Shown here: positions 1 through 6,419 of the stretch, in pieces
Numbering within the stretch: position 1 is the stretch's first letter
Layout: each line of letters opens with the position of its first letter
Assembly (NCBI GenBank): GCA_964418565.1
Contig: CAYQMB010000078.1
Location: 1 to 13,813, forward strand
Source of the DNA: JAQIBY01 sp964418565
GTDB taxonomy: Bacteria > Bacteroidota > Bacteroidia > Bacteroidales > ML635J-15
Direction: 5' to 3'
DNA length: 13,813 bases
The notes under the pieces: generated by a model
Seen by the model: only the letters and a program-made list of their open reading frames with translations
Databases searched by the model: none
Told to the model about the DNA's origin: nothing
Program-made: the position numbers and the translations under genes

Positions 1-543
1 GTCGGGGTGCTCATTGGTGTATCTGGCGATTTCAATTGCCCGGATGGCGCGTTTCCGGGTATCCGTATCGCTGGTGTTGTGCAGGGGTTTGTAGGATTTC
101 AGGATGTCGCTGAGTTCGTCAAGGGTTTTGTTTTGCAGAGAATCCCGTAAATCCGGATTAACCGGAACACTCAGCAATTGATACTGGTTTAGTATTGCAC
201 TGATGTACATGCCTGTACCGCCGCACAGCACAGGGATTTTACCTTTTGCGTGTATCTGTTCCAGGGCCTGGTAAAAATCTCTCTGATATTCAAATACGTT
301 GTACTTTTCACCCGGCTCGGCAATGTCTGTCAGATGGTAGGGCACTGGTTTGCCCTTGTACACGAATTCATCCAGATCCTTACCCGTTCCAATATCCATA
401 CCGCGGTAAACCTGGCGGCTGTCTGCAGAGATGATTTCAGAATCAAGCATACCGGCAAGCATCGTGGCTACGCTTGTTTTGCCGGAAGCTGTGGGCCCCA
501 GTAAAACAATCAGGTTGATGCGCTTGTTCCCTTTCTTTTGCAT
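1..543 (-). CDS. miaA: tRNA dimethylallyltransferase MiaA (N-terminal 181 residues, cut by window edge)
   Basis: Transfers a dimethylallyl group to N6 of A37 in tRNAs that read codons starting with U, improving codon-anticodon pairing; cytoplasmic. The minus-strand frame starts at ATG 543-541 and stays open to base 1, so the C-terminal part lies outside the window. Visible motifs are the P-loop GPTASGKT (residues 16-23), DSRQVY (41-46, D41 being the expected general base), a GGTGMYI motif that binds the substrate, and RKRAIRAIE near the cut end. After DSRQVYRGMDIG the usual TAKP motif is replaced by TGKDL, so this is a divergent MiaA branch; Bacteroidota often carry more than one MiaA paralogue. 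It is divergent from the Yip1-like gene with a 73-bp gap. The family call is secure; whether it is the main MiaA or a paralogue cannot be told here. Confidence 0.93.
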   Translation of the reverse strand, partial: MQKKGNKRINLIVLLGPTASGKTSVATMLAGMLDSEIISADSRQVYRGMDIGTGKDLDEFVYKGKPVPYHLTDIAEPGEKYNVFEYQRDFYQALEQIHAKGKIPVLCGGTGMYISAILNQYQLLSVPVNPDLRDSLQNKTLDELSDILKSYKPLHNTSDTDTRKRAIRAIEIARYTNEHPD

Positions 544-548
544 GTTAA

Positions 549-556
549 CAAAAATA
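549..556 (-). promoter_or_regulatory. candidate -7 box (TAnnTTTG) of miaA
   Basis: Minus-strand TATTTTTG matches the Bacteroidota -7 consensus TAnnTTTG exactly and ends 5 nt before the miaA ATG. No good TTG/TTTG -33 box lies at the usual 17-23 nt distance, so this is a match to half of the promoter only and may be chance in AT-rich DNA. Confidence 0.3.
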
Positions 557-579
557 GTGGAAATTTTTGGGCTATGCAG

Positions 580-609
580 TGTGGGGTGACAATGTTTTAT
601 GTAATTTTG
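580..609 (+). promoter_or_regulatory. candidate promoter of the Yip1-like gene and smpB
   Basis: Plus-strand TAATTTTG (602-609) matches TAnnTTTG exactly and ends 7 nt before the ATG at 617. A weak -33-like TGTG (580-583) lies 18 nt upstream. If used, transcription would begin at or within a few bases of the start codon. Confidence 0.33.
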
Positions 610-616
610 TTTCACG

Positions 617-1201
617 ATGGCCGGAATAGATATCAATAAACGACTGAGGATACTGGGACAGCTAATTGCTAACCCCGGAAATACCTGGAAAGAGCTTATC
701 AGAAAGCCTTTTACCAAGCGGGAGGTTTGGTTTGCGTTTTTCTATCCGGCTGTAACTGCCTTTGGGCTGGCCGAATTTTTTGGTATGCTGCTCTCAGCCT
801 ATGTCATGGGCTCATTTGCTTACATCTTTATTTTTTCGGTGCTGATGATGGGAGGGCTTATTGCTGCCTACCATTTGTCTGTTTTTGCCATCCGGTTTTT
901 ATTGAATTCCTTTGGCGTGACGGATAAAAAACAGCGTGCCGATCAATTGCTGGCACTGCCACTCTTGCTGGGATATGTCCCCATTGCCGTGACAGCACTT
1001 TTCCGAAGCATGTTTTTTCTGGTTGTGTTGTCACTGTACGCCTTTTACCTGTTCTGGCTGGGAACGCAAAAAATGCCCGGTCTGACGCAAGAGCAGAAAC
1101 CGGTTTTTGGTATTTTGTCCATCGTGTTTACGGCAGGAATACACCTGCTGATATTTTTATTGATACTCGCATTGCGCACACCATTAATGACCTGGTTGTA
1201 A
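617..1201 (+). CDS. Yip1-domain integral membrane protein
   Basis: A 194-residue membrane protein of the Yip1/YIP1 domain family; its bacterial members have no settled function. A short hydrophilic N-terminus of about 37 residues (containing ILGQLIANPGNTWKEL, typical of bacterial Yip1 proteins, which often begin with an 'xxxPxxTWxxI' segment) is followed by about five hydrophobic segments near residues 38-60, 66-96, 111-129, 131-149 and 164-187. There is no signal peptide of the cleaved type and no catalytic motif. Its TAA stop (1199-1201) overlaps the Shine-Dalgarno sequence of smpB, which starts 9 nt further on, so the two are very likely co-transcribed and perhaps translationally linked. 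I know of no functional link between Yip1 proteins and ribosome rescue; the pairing may be positional only. Confidence 0.78.
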   Translation: MAGIDINKRLRILGQLIANPGNTWKELIRKPFTKREVWFAFFYPAVTAFGLAEFFGMLLSAYVMGSFAYIFIFSVLMMGGLIAAYHLSVFAIRFLLNSFGVTDKKQRADQLLALPLLLGYVPIAVTALFRSMFFLVVLSLYAFYLFWLGTQKMPGLTQEQKPVFGILSIVFTAGIHLLIFLLILALRTPLMTWL

Positions 1202-1206
1202 GGAGG
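1200..1206 (+). promoter_or_regulatory. strong Shine-Dalgarno sequence of smpB
   Basis: AAGGAGG lies 4 nt before the smpB ATG (1211) and overlaps the stop codon of the preceding gene. It is the only strong Shine-Dalgarno sequence seen before any gene in this window, and it supports the start chosen for smpB. Confidence 0.8.
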
Positions 1207-1210
1207 AAAT

Positions 1211-1666
1211 ATGGAACACAAACGTGTACGTGAATTTAAAAACAAGAAAGCTTCATGGAAGTACGAACTGACGGATTTCTTTGTTGCCGGTATACAACTG
1301 CGTGGCACAGAAATAAAGTCCATCCGCGCCGGCAAGGTAAACTTTACGGATGCATATTGTACCATTACACCTGAAAGTGAGGTTTTTGTAAAAGGATTAC
1401 ACATTGCAGAATACAAATATGGCACGTCTGAAAATCACGAGCCTAAGCGCGAACGAAAATTGCTGCTGAACAAGCAGGAGATTCGGAAAATCCGTAAGCA
1501 CCTTAACGAAAAAGGCTTTACATTGATTCCTGTTTCTTTGTTTATCGACGACAGGGGTCTGGCCAAACTGGAAATCGCTCTTGCACGCGGTAAAAAGCTC
1601 CATGATAAGCGTAAGGATATCAAGGAAAAAGACATGAAACGTGACATGGACAGAATGAAATTATAA
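1211..1666 (+). CDS. smpB: SsrA-binding protein SmpB
   Basis: Small basic protein that binds the tRNA-like domain of tmRNA and delivers it to stalled ribosomes for trans-translation; cytoplasmic. The 151-residue length is that of the family. The body shows the family's core: GIQLRGTEIKSIRAGKVNF (residues about 27-45), then a segment with KRERKLLLNKQEI (about 80-92), and GLAKLEIALARGKKLHDKR (about 117-135). The C-terminal tail is strongly basic and helical, as needed to enter the empty mRNA channel. The start is fixed by AAGGAGG 4 nt upstream. It is second in a two-gene unit after the Yip1-like gene and converges on the MATE gene, with only 47 nt between them and no clear terminator hairpin. 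The ssrA gene for tmRNA is not in this window. Confidence 0.97.
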   Translation: MEHKRVREFKNKKASWKYELTDFFVAGIQLRGTEIKSIRAGKVNFTDAYCTITPESEVFVKGLHIAEYKYGTSENHEPKRERKLLLNKQEIRKIRKHLNEKGFTLIPVSLFIDDRGLAKLEIALARGKKLHDKRKDIKEKDMKRDMDRMKL

Positions 1667-1713
1667 TTAAAACATTCGCTTGTCCTTTACGTCCCAAATG
1701 AGTTTATACAATG

Positions 1714-3075
1714 CTAGTCAACGGCAATATCGCGGTGTTTGATTCTGCGTATAGTCCTGTATAAAAACAGAAATGCAACACTTCCGGTTAAAATGTTGGC
1801 AATAAATCCGGCCCAGAATATTCCGTTTAAGCCCAAAAGTTGTGATCCCAGCCAGGCCAGGGGAACGTACAGTATCACCATGCGGGCTATGGAGAAAAAT
1901 GCAGCAGGATACGGACGGTTGATGCCATTGAAAACGGCTGTGCTGAGCATAACCAGACCCTGAAATCCATAACTTGCCCCGACAATCAGAAAGTATTTCC
2001 CGGCAATATCAGCAACCCGGGAGCTGTCCGTGAAAACCGATGCAATTTCATTACCCAGAAATACAAATACGATAAACAAAACCACACCCCAGCTAAGTGA
2101 AAATCCACAGGCATAATTCAGCGATGTGAAAATGCGGGAAAACAAACGTTTGCTTACGTTTTGACCGATGAATATGATCAAAACCGATCCAAGCGAAGCT
2201 ATGGTCATCAAGGCAAACATTTCAACACGCGATGCCACACCAAAAGCTGCCACCGCTTCCTGCCCGTGACTTGCAATGATACGCGTAATGATGCCGATAG
2301 ACAAGGGGGTGATGAGCATGCCCAGTGCGGCCGGTCCTGCTATGTAAATCAGTTTTTTCCAGGTTTGTATTACCTTTCTTATCGCACCGAAATGCAGTGT
2401 CAGCAGATTTTCACGCCGGATAAGAACCACCAGTATAAATACCAGTCCTACTCCCCGGGCAATAACCGTGGCCACGGCTGCACCACGAATTCCCATCTCC
2501 GGAAACGGACCGTATCCGAAAATGAGCAGGGGATCCAGAATGATGTTGACTACTGCCGACGTAAGCATCAGCATGCCGGGTAAAAACGTGTCACCCGTAG
2601 CACGCAAAATGTTGTTGCCTATCATGGGAATAACGACAAAGACAACCCCATAATACCATATGCTCATGTAATCATGAATGTAGGGGAGGATGTGTGATTC
2701 CGCTCCGAGTGCCTTAAACAATGGATTAATACTTAACAAACCGGCAACCACAAATGCCAGCACCACAATTACCCCAAGCAATATGGCTCTGCTGGCCATT
2801 ATCCGCACATTGGAATGACTTTCAGTGATAATATTTCTTGAAATCAGCGAACTGGTACCAATGCCAATTCCCTGAGACAAACTGCTGATGAACATCACAA
2901 CAGGAAAACTAAAACCCATGGCTGCCAGTTGGTTTACGCCAAGTTTTCCGATGAAATAGGTATCAGCCAGATTAAAAATAACCATTCCCATCATGCCAAA
3001 CAGCATGGGCCAGGTTAATTGAAACAGGTGATTGCCAATATGTCCCTCTGTTAATTTTCTTCGTGTTTTAGCCAT
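1714..3075 (-). CDS. MATE family multidrug efflux transporter
   Basis: Inner-membrane antiporter of the MATE (NorM-like) family that exports organic cations, drugs or dyes using a Na+ or H+ gradient; the substrate cannot be read from sequence. It has 453 residues, the usual length, with about twelve hydrophobic segments in two related halves (roughly residues 17-215 and 230-445). The first segment carries NLADTYFIGKLG, whose D38 is at the place of the conserved TM1 aspartate of NorM proteins; residues 53-73 contain the SFPVVMFISSLSQGIGIG stretch common in bacterial MATE proteins. Its ATG lies inside the end of the MarR gene (8-bp overlap, 3068-3075), so it is translated as the second gene of a marR-MATE unit and is probably controlled by that regulator. 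The tail ends in basic residues (about RTIRRIKHR), as expected on the cytoplasmic side. Confidence 0.93.
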   Translation of the reverse strand: MAKTRRKLTEGHIGNHLFQLTWPMLFGMMGMVIFNLADTYFIGKLGVNQLAAMGFSFPVVMFISSLSQGIGIGTSSLISRNIITESHSNVRIMASRAILLGVIVVLAFVVAGLLSINPLFKALGAESHILPYIHDYMSIWYYGVVFVVIPMIGNNILRATGDTFLPGMLMLTSAVVNIILDPLLIFGYGPFPEMGIRGAAVATVIARGVGLVFILVVLIRRENLLTLHFGAIRKVIQTWKKLIYIAGPAALGMLITPLSIGIITRIIASHGQEAVAAFGVASRVEMFALMTIASLGSVLIIFIGQNVSKRLFSRIFTSLNYACGFSLSWGVVLFIVFVFLGNEIASVFTDSSRVADIAGKYFLIVGASYGFQGLVMLSTAVFNGINRPYPAAFFSIARMVILYVPLAWLGSQLLGLNGIFWAGFIANILTGSVAFLFLYRTIRRIKHRDIAVD

Positions 3076-3529
3076 GCGTTTCTTTCAGGTTGCCAATTTC
3101 ATGCAATGCATTGCTTTTGATTCTTTCCAGAAATTCATAAACCTGCTCTTGTTCTTCATCTGTGAATCCTGACAAAAGCGTGTTACTCCAACCGGAAAAA
3201 ATGGTTGTTAACTCGTTCCGGAAAGACTCCGTTTTCCCGGTTATGTATAATTGTTTTGATCTGCTGTCCGCCCTGTTACTCGTGCGGGTAATGTATCCGT
3301 TTGCCTCAAGTCGCTCAATTTGCGAGGTGACTGAGGATTTGTCAACCTGCAGGTGATTAACAAGCTCCGACTGACTGCAGCCATTGTTGCGGATGATGTA
3401 ATGCAAGGTTCCGATTTGTGAATGACCAATGGAATAGTGAGCCAGCTTTTGCTGAAAATACCGGTGTGCACAGCGTGAAATGATGCCGATTTCTTTACCC
3501 GCTGATCGATGTGATTCATGATCTTTCAT
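3068..3529 (-). CDS. MarR family transcriptional regulator
   Basis: Winged helix-turn-helix repressor of the MarR family, 153 residues, a usual length. The DNA-binding part runs from about residue 45 to 110: a helix-turn-helix with CSQSELVNHLQVDKSSVTSQI, a linker helix with LEANGYI, and a wing with NRADSRSKQLY carrying the family's D-x-R signature. Flanking N- and C-terminal helices would form the dimer. I chose the ATG at 3529-3527 rather than the in-frame start at 3592, because the extra 21 residues would be hydrophobic, unlike MarR N-termini, and would lie across a good promoter. The stop overlaps the MATE start by 8 bp, a common arrangement of local efflux repressors. An inverted repeat on the promoter suggests that it represses itself and the pump until a ligand binds; the ligand is unknown. 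Confidence 0.9.
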   Translation of the reverse strand: MKDHESHRSAGKEIGIISRCAHRYFQQKLAHYSIGHSQIGTLHYIIRNNGCSQSELVNHLQVDKSSVTSQIERLEANGYITRTSNRADSRSKQLYITGKTESFRNELTTIFSGWSNTLLSGFTDEEQEQVYEFLERIKSNALHEIGNLKETHG

Positions 3530-3533
3530 GCAG

Positions 3534-3564
3534 CAAACATACGAGGAATAAGTTGGGATTCCAA
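3534..3564 (-). promoter_or_regulatory. promoter of the marR-MATE unit (Bacteroidota -33/-7 type)
   Basis: On the minus strand, TTG (3564-3562) is followed by 20 nt and then TATGTTTG (3541-3534), a full match to the Bacteroidota -7 consensus TAnnTTTG at the expected spacing. The -7 box ends 4 nt before the chosen MarR ATG, so the transcript would be leaderless or nearly so. This is the best-formed promoter in the window. Confidence 0.6.
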
Positions 3565-3565
3565 C
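3552..3565. promoter_or_regulatory. inverted repeat, candidate MarR operator
   Basis: GTTGG (3552-3556), 4-nt spacer, CCAAC (3561-3565) is a perfect 5-bp inverted repeat that covers the -33 box of the marR promoter. A repressor bound here would block RNA polymerase, which fits autoregulation by the neighbouring MarR protein. MarR operators are often longer, so the arms may be only the core of the site. Confidence 0.45.
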
Positions 3566-3770
3566 CAAAATGCCGGAATAACTCAAAATCAATCACCAAA
3601 ATATATCATGAATATCAGAGTCTGAAGGGCTTAAACATGAATACCCCCTGGTCAATATAACGAACACAAAAAGTATACTCAATTTCTCTGAATTGTATTG
3701 GCAATTTTGATTCCCCGTGGCAAATTGGGACAAAATCTTTTTGTGTGAAGTATCTGAAAATGCCAGAATA

Positions 3771-4373
3771 TTAATTCATGGAATCTCTGTTTTCCCTGCT
3801 TTTCCATTCATCCCAGGGTGTAGAGCCAGTGAGTTTATACCGAAGGCCGAAATTGAGAATCTGCACCTGAAAAAATGCATGATCATCCCATCGAAGCGGG
3901 CTGTAATCAATGCGTGAAAAGGCCAGCACGAAAAATGGAAAGGTTTCAAGGTAAAGACGTTTATACAGGCGGATGTTCATGCTCATACCGGCGCGAAAAA
4001 GCGGTCCGAATTTGTCGGTGTTGTCCCTGTACACGTGTATGGCTCCCAGCCCTGCGCGGCCAGTGAACCAGATTCTGTCTTCCCATAAATTCATACGGTA
4101 ACTTCCCGACAGGAGCAGGCTGAGCTGGTTGGTGCCGAGCTCAAAATTTTTATCCCTCATGGCAAACGTCTGATGCCTTTTGCTTTCCATTTCAAATCCA
4201 ATATTCAGCTTATTTTTTATTTGCTGTTCATAGGAGAAATGCACTTTTGGTCCGAGGGAGTTCCACGCGTCAAGGGTGTAAGAGGCATTAAAGCGCAGCC
4301 AGGAATCCGGATCCTGGGCTGAAATGCCTGAATGCATTCCCATCAGGGCAAAAAGCAAGAGCACATAACGCAT
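3771..4373 (-). CDS. exported protein, probable small outer-membrane beta-barrel
   Basis: A 200-residue protein I do not recognise by family. It begins with a clear signal peptide (about residues 1-19, ending ISA before QDPD). The mature part alternates aromatic or aliphatic residues with polar ones in short stretches divided by charged turns, for example around residues 38-50, 80-93, 98-110, 127-140 and 166-181, which is the pattern of a small outer-membrane barrel of about 8-10 strands. A last strand ending FGLRYKL is followed by a polar tail of 19 residues, so the usual terminal aromatic residue is not at the very end. Its ATG overlaps the TGA of the LOG gene by one base, so translation is probably coupled. 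The role of such a pair is unknown; no enzyme motif is visible. Confidence 0.72.
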   Translation of the reverse strand: MRYVLLLFALMGMHSGISAQDPDSWLRFNASYTLDAWNSLGPKVHFSYEQQIKNKLNIGFEMESKRHQTFAMRDKNFELGTNQLSLLLSGSYRMNLWEDRIWFTGRAGLGAIHVYRDNTDKFGPLFRAGMSMNIRLYKRLYLETFPFFVLAFSRIDYSPLRWDDHAFFQVQILNFGLRYKLTGSTPWDEWKSRENRDSMN

Positions 4374-5086
4374 CAGAAATTCGGTTTGTGTTCGTATTTC
4401 TTGTAAAATTCAACAATAATATCCACAGCTTCTTCGGCAGTATCCACGATGTGAAAAATATCCATATCCGTGGGGGAGATGTTGTTTTCCTGCTCCAGTA
4501 CGCGGGCTTCAATCCATTTTATCATATCAGACCAATAGTCTTTTCCAACCATGATGATGGGGAATCTGCCGATTTTCTTTGTCTGAATTAGTGTAATGGC
4601 TTCGAACAGCTCATCAAAGGTTCCGAAGCCGCCGGGCAGCACAATAAAGCCCTGGCTGTATTTCATAAACATAACCTTGCGGACAAAGAAATAGTCGAAG
4701 GTTACCAGTTTGTCCTGGTCGATATAGGCATTGTGTTGTTGTTCAAATTCCAGTTTGATGTTGCAACCGATGGATTTGCCACCATTGAGTCTGGCGCCTT
4801 TATTGGCTGCTTCCATAATGCCGGGACCACCGCCGGTAATCACACCATAGCCTGACTTGGTCAGTAGCTTGCCAATGGATTCTGCTATCTGGTAATACGG
4901 GTTGTCAGGTTTTGTACGTGCCGAGCCGAATACACTGACACTGGGACCAATGCGGGCAAGCTTTTCATAGCCTTCCACAAATTCTGACATTACCTTAAAA
5001 ATCGCCCAACTGTCGTTGGATTTTATTTCTACCCAGTCTTTTTGTTCAAAGGATTCCCGGATAATTTTTTCTTCTTCACTCATCAT
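4373..5086 (-). CDS. LOG family protein (TIGR00730-type nucleotide phosphoribohydrolase)
   Basis: Member of the LOG / 'lysine decarboxylase-like' Rossmann family, whose studied members cleave the N-glycosidic bond of nucleoside 5'-monophosphates (cytokinin riboside monophosphates in plants and some bacteria, purine or pyrimidine monophosphates in PpnN-like forms). The substrate here is not known. The 237 residues show SVFGSAR (51-57) at the start of the Rossmann fold, GGGPGIMEAANKGA (85-98), a FFVRKVMF segment (133-140) with the conserved Arg, and the signature PGGFGTFDE (151-159), which holds the catalytic Glu. An N-terminal helical part of about 48 residues precedes the fold. Two adjacent Met codons (5086 and 5083) are possible starts. 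It lies 118 bp downstream of hydE behind a terminator-like hairpin and is coupled to the exported protein gene that follows. Confidence 0.92.
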   Translation of the reverse strand: MMSEEEKIIRESFEQKDWVEIKSNDSWAIFKVMSEFVEGYEKLARIGPSVSVFGSARTKPDNPYYQIAESIGKLLTKSGYGVITGGGPGIMEAANKGARLNGGKSIGCNIKLEFEQQHNAYIDQDKLVTFDYFFVRKVMFMKYSQGFIVLPGGFGTFDELFEAITLIQTKKIGRFPIIMVGKDYWSDMIKWIEARVLEQENNISPTDMDIFHIVDTAEEAVDIIVEFYKKYEHKPNF

Positions 5087-5111
5087 AATGCTATGATATT
5101 TTTTTTAAATA

Positions 5112-5143
5112 TGCGAAAAAAATGCAAAATCACCTTGCATTTT
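5112..5143 (-). terminator. intrinsic terminator-like hairpin after hydE
   Basis: On the minus strand AAAATGCAA and TTGCATTTT (plus 5119-5127 and 5135-5143) form a 9-bp stem with a 7-nt loop, followed at once by further T residues that make a run of seven. The stem is poor in G+C, which weakens the call, but position 61 nt past the hydE stop and the T run fit a terminator. It would separate hydE from the LOG gene. Confidence 0.5.
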
Positions 5144-5178
5144 ATAAATAATTCCCTGTCCTGTCAGGATTTATGTTT

Positions 5179-5205
5179 ATCGCAAATAGTGTGCCGCATT
5201 GCGAT
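5179..5205 (-). other. hairpin at the hydE stop codon
   Basis: ATCGCAA (5179-5185) and TTGCGAT (5199-5205) can pair as a 7-bp stem with a 13-nt loop; the stem begins inside the hydE stop codon. No T run follows on the minus strand, so it is not a classical terminator by itself; it may protect the mRNA 3' end or be chance. Confidence 0.3.
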
Positions 5206-6290
5206 TAACGTTCCCGGCTGAAATAGTGTTTTGGATCGCCCCACTGGCCGTATCCGATTTTGTCACCTGTCATGCCAATCCTTACTTCAAGACATGATGA
5301 ACAATCCGATGCTTCTTCGTCGGTGCAGGGTTTGTTTTCGTACAACTTGTAGTTGTTTCTGAAGCAGCCTGGTGTGATATTTGGCATGATAACATTGGCC
5401 CCGGCCATGATGGCTTTTTCCCTTCCGATGGGGTCGATGGCCTGCATGGCTGTGGCAGCGGCAATGTTGATGTCTTTCATCATGATGCGCAAAGTGGAAA
5501 TCATCCGCAGGGTCAGGCGAAACCGGTCGTTCAGAGGCATAAGCTGGTCTTTGTGCTTGTATAAGGGGGTTTGCTCATGCTCAATATAAGGTCCCATACC
5601 GCACATATCAATATCAAAATCGCGCATGAAAATCAAATCATCAGCCAGATGTTCCATGTTTTGAAACGGTGTGCCAATCATAACCCCGGTGCCGGTCTGA
5701 TAGCCCAGTTTTTGCAGAAGTCTGAGCGATTTTATGCGGTTTTCAAAACTATGAAGCTCGTTTTCCGGATGCAGCTTGTGATACAAATCTCTGCTTGCGC
5801 TTTCTATCCGCAACAGATACCGGTGTGCGCCGGCTTCTTTCCACGCTCTGAAAACCGACTCGCTTTGCTCACCAAGCGACAGTGTAATGCCGGGTGGTGT
5901 ATCGCTGAGGGATTTTATTTTTGTCAGCAGTTCGGTGATTTTATCGGTAAATGCCTTGTTGCTGCGTTCTCCGGCCTGAATCACTATGGAGCCGTAGTTG
6001 TTGTCTATTGCGTATTTTGCTGCGTCCAGAACGTCTTCATCGGATAACTGATAACGGTCTGTTGCCTTGTTGCCGCATCGTATGCCACAGTAGTAACAAT
6101 TTTTTGAACATATGTTGGAGTATTCGATCAGGCCACGAAACCAGGTCACTTTTCCAACGTATTGAGCCTTGATCTCTGCTGCTTTTTTAAAAAGTGCTTT
6201 CTCATCTTCACCCTGCAGTCCCAGCAGATATATGATTTCATCCCTGTTGGGATCAGCCTTCTCCAGTATTTTCTGTAGTTTCTTATTCAT
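5205..6290 (-). CDS. hydE: [FeFe]-hydrogenase H-cluster maturase HydE (radical SAM)
   Basis: Radical SAM enzyme that works with HydG and HydF to build the diiron centre of [FeFe] hydrogenase; cytoplasmic. Numbering from the ATG at 6290 (361 residues), the radical SAM cluster motif is C-SKN-C-YY-C (C61, C65, C68), preceded by FRGLIEYSN as in known HydE proteins. A second cysteine set, C322-x7-C330-x2-C333, has the same spacing as the accessory cluster ligands of Thermotoga HydE, so an accessory Fe-S site may be present. Residues LLRIESASRDLYHKLHP and GVMIGTPFQNMEHLADDL are also HydE-like. PylB is the nearest relative, but it has no reason for the second Cys set, so HydE is favoured. A GTG directly before the ATG (6293) is an alternative start. 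No hydF, hydG or hydrogenase gene lies in the window. An extra Cys (C72) follows the cluster motif. Confidence 0.9.
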   Translation of the reverse strand: MNKKLQKILEKADPNRDEIIYLLGLQGEDEKALFKKAAEIKAQYVGKVTWFRGLIEYSNICSKNCYYCGIRCGNKATDRYQLSDEDVLDAAKYAIDNNYGSIVIQAGERSNKAFTDKITELLTKIKSLSDTPPGITLSLGEQSESVFRAWKEAGAHRYLLRIESASRDLYHKLHPENELHSFENRIKSLRLLQKLGYQTGTGVMIGTPFQNMEHLADDLIFMRDFDIDMCGMGPYIEHEQTPLYKHKDQLMPLNDRFRLTLRMISTLRIMMKDINIAAATAMQAIDPIGREKAIMAGANVIMPNITPGCFRNNYKLYENKPCTDEEASDCSSCLEVRIGMTGDKIGYGQWGDPKHYFSRER

Positions 6291-6341
6291 CACTAAGTAT
6301 TAAAGAACAAATGCCTTTCATTTAAGCGGCTAATTTAGAAA

Positions 6342-6368
6342 TTGTTCACATGAAAAGCGGTATTTTAG
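6342..6368 (+). promoter_or_regulatory. weak candidate promoter of sucA
   Basis: TTG (6342-6344), 16 nt, then TATTTTAG (6361-6368), one mismatch from TAnnTTTG. The spacer is slightly short. It would give a leader of about 45 nt before sucA, containing the small hairpin described separately. Tentative. Confidence 0.27.
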
Positions 6369-6384
6369 CAAACATTTTTAACCA

Positions 6385-6401
6385 GCTCTTGTTTTTAGAG
6401 C
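6385..6401 (+). other. small hairpin in the sucA leader
   Basis: GCTCT (6385-6389), 7-nt T-rich loop, AGAGC (6397-6401): a perfect 5-bp stem 18 nt before the sucA ATG. It could influence translation or mRNA stability, but its T-rich run is in the loop, so it is not a terminator. May be chance. Confidence 0.25.
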
Positions 6402-6419
6402 AAAGCAAAACCAAAGGAT

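Noticed and set aside
1667..1713. Terminator or tmRNA near smpB
   Set aside because: The 47-nt convergent gap has no stable hairpin with a T run, and no tmRNA-like tRNA ends were seen in the window.
2161..2583. 140-codon frame on the plus strand opposite the MATE gene
   Set aside because: Antisense shadow of a clear membrane protein; the translation is His/Asn/Arg-rich without a fold pattern.
3530..3592. Longer MarR start at 3592
   Set aside because: The extension is hydrophobic and untypical, and it would cover the promoter and inverted repeat; the ATG at 3529 gives the usual length.
3702..3744. Short A+T-rich inverted repeats after the exported protein gene (3702-3707/3722-3727 and 3730-3735/3739-3744)
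   Set aside because: Stems of 6 bp that are nearly all A/T without a following T run are expected by chance in this region, so no terminator is called.
5571..6047. 158-codon frame on the plus strand opposite hydE
   Set aside because: It lies wholly antisense to a strongly supported radical SAM gene, and its translation shows no recognisable domain.
6291..6293. GTG start of hydE
   Set aside because: It adds only one residue before an ATG, and there is no Shine-Dalgarno sequence to favour it; kept as an alternative.
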